This document shows positions 63,380 through 64,000 of a stretch of 64,000 nt of DNA, piece after piece (within the stretch, counting starts at the first letter, position 1; the number at the start of each line of letters is the position of its first letter). The DNA comes from Chitinophagaceae bacterium (GTDB lineage: Bacteria > Bacteroidota > Bacteroidia > Chitinophagales > UBA10324), in assembly GCA_016717285.1 (NCBI GenBank), contig JADKFU010000004.1:62001-126000 (forward strand). The letters are read 5' to 3'. The notes under the pieces were generated by a model. The model was not told where the DNA came from, did not search any database, and saw nothing but the letters and a program-made list of their open reading frames with translations. The position numbers and the translations under genes are program-made.

Positions 63380-64000
63380 AATGCCGCGGAAACATGGATT
63401 TACACGGAGATAAATAAACGAAATGGGACTACATGTTTTTGCAGATAAATGCTGCTTTTCTAAACGGAGACACCAATCTTCTCTTGGTCATTCAGGAGGA
63501 ACCTCCTTACAACAAACATTAATTGCCACGGATGCACGGAATTACACGGAGATAAATAAACGAAATGGGACTACATGTTTTTGCAGATAAATGCTGCTTT
63601 TCTAAACGGAGACACCAATCTTCTCTTGGTCATTCAGGAGGAACCTCCTTACAACAAACAGATAGTATTGCTGTATCAAAACTGGTGCATTGAAAAACGG
63701 CGACGCCATCTCCCATAAAGTCATACAATAGGAACCTCCTTACAATTTGCAGACGGTATTGCCTTATCTCAGGAGGTTCTTCTGCATAATTCCCGCGAAT
63801 GTAATTGCTACGATGCACGGAATTACACGCAGATAAATAAACGAAATGGGACTGCATGTTTTTGCAGATAAATGCTGCTTTTCTAAACGGAGACATAGAT
63901 CTTCTCTTAGTCATTCAGGAGGAATCTCCTTACAACAAACAGATAGTATTGCTGTATCAAAGCTGGTGCATTGAAAAACGGCGACGCCATCTCCCATAAA
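63380..64000. repeat. Repeat field with three copies of a composite element, continuing past the window
   Basis: Copies align at TACACGGAGATAAATAAACG (63401), again at 63543 and, with one change, at 63824. Spacings are 142 and 281 bp. Each copy has a GCCACGGA-like head, an ACATGTTTTTGCAGATAAAT block (copy three has GCATG), a TTTCTAAACGGAGACA block and the palindrome AGGAGGAACCTCCT (63494, 63636; AGGAGGAATCTCCT at 63916). The longer unit adds GGTGCATTGAAAAACGGCGA and GCCATCTCCCATAAA. No gene is supported. The head module matches the right arm of the 4.2-5.2 kb hairpins. Confidence 0.9.

Overview
The window looks like a chromosomal segment of a Bacteroidota bacterium, most likely from the Chitinophagales/Sphingobacteriales side of the phylum. 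The evidence is type IX secretion (T9SS) C-terminal sorting domains, -7 promoter boxes of the form TANNTTTG just upstream of several starts, few clear Shine-Dalgarno sequences, an F-ATPase operon without atpD/atpC, LytTR signalling with a Reg_prop propeller kinase, and BY-kinase type polysaccharide export. No rRNA, tRNA or CRISPR array was seen. Assignment below phylum is inference.

Layout. 1-5.2 kb: a truncated surface protein, an octaheme cytochrome c/TPR protein, a GxxExxY protein, and directly behind it nine tandem ~113-bp hairpin units. 5.2-10.4 kb: atpBEFHAG on the minus strand. 10.6-18.6 kb: T9SS and repeat-rich surface proteins, kbl and thpR. 18.9-30.4 kb: an aminomuconate-semialdehyde-type dehydrogenase, a hydrogenase maturation cluster (hypF, a hypC remnant, hypD, hypE), a sterol desaturase-like protein, a rhodanese lipoprotein, a 2-aminomuconate deaminase-like RidA protein and a frameshifted tryptophan 2,3-dioxygenase. 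30.4-40.2 kb: a polysaccharide locus (wza, frameshifted wzc, a wecA-like gene split by an IS1380-family element, a GT4 glycosyltransferase, asnB).

40.3-51.3 kb: a His/Met-rich secreted protein, an alkyltransferase-like protein, trmB, a DUF433/DUF5615 toxin-antitoxin-like pair between direct repeats, a sulfite-oxidase-fold enzyme, a sulfurtransferase, a DinB protein, a propeller kinase/LytTR pair and an OmpA protein. 51.4-54.2 kb: a sugar transporter and a GH13 lipoprotein. 54.6-57.5 kb: uvrA. 57.7-63.3 kb: a minus-strand cell-envelope group (EnvC-like protein, DUF4292 lipoprotein, TPR lipoprotein, sugar nucleotidyltransferase, dut). 63.4-64 kb: a second repeat field.

Themes. Three tryptophan/kynurenine catabolism genes are scattered over 18.9-30.4 kb. 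The hyp cluster lacks hypA, hypB and a full-length hypC, and no hydrogenase structural genes are present. Six single-base homopolymer frameshifts fall between 29.4 and 35.3 kb, around the IS element, while nearly everything else is intact; this is either a locally unpolished assembly or a decaying locus. The best candidate for an undescribed system is the GxxExxY gene with its hairpin array: the same sequence module recurs in the repeat field about 58 kb away, which suggests a dispersed, possibly mobile, structured repeat family.
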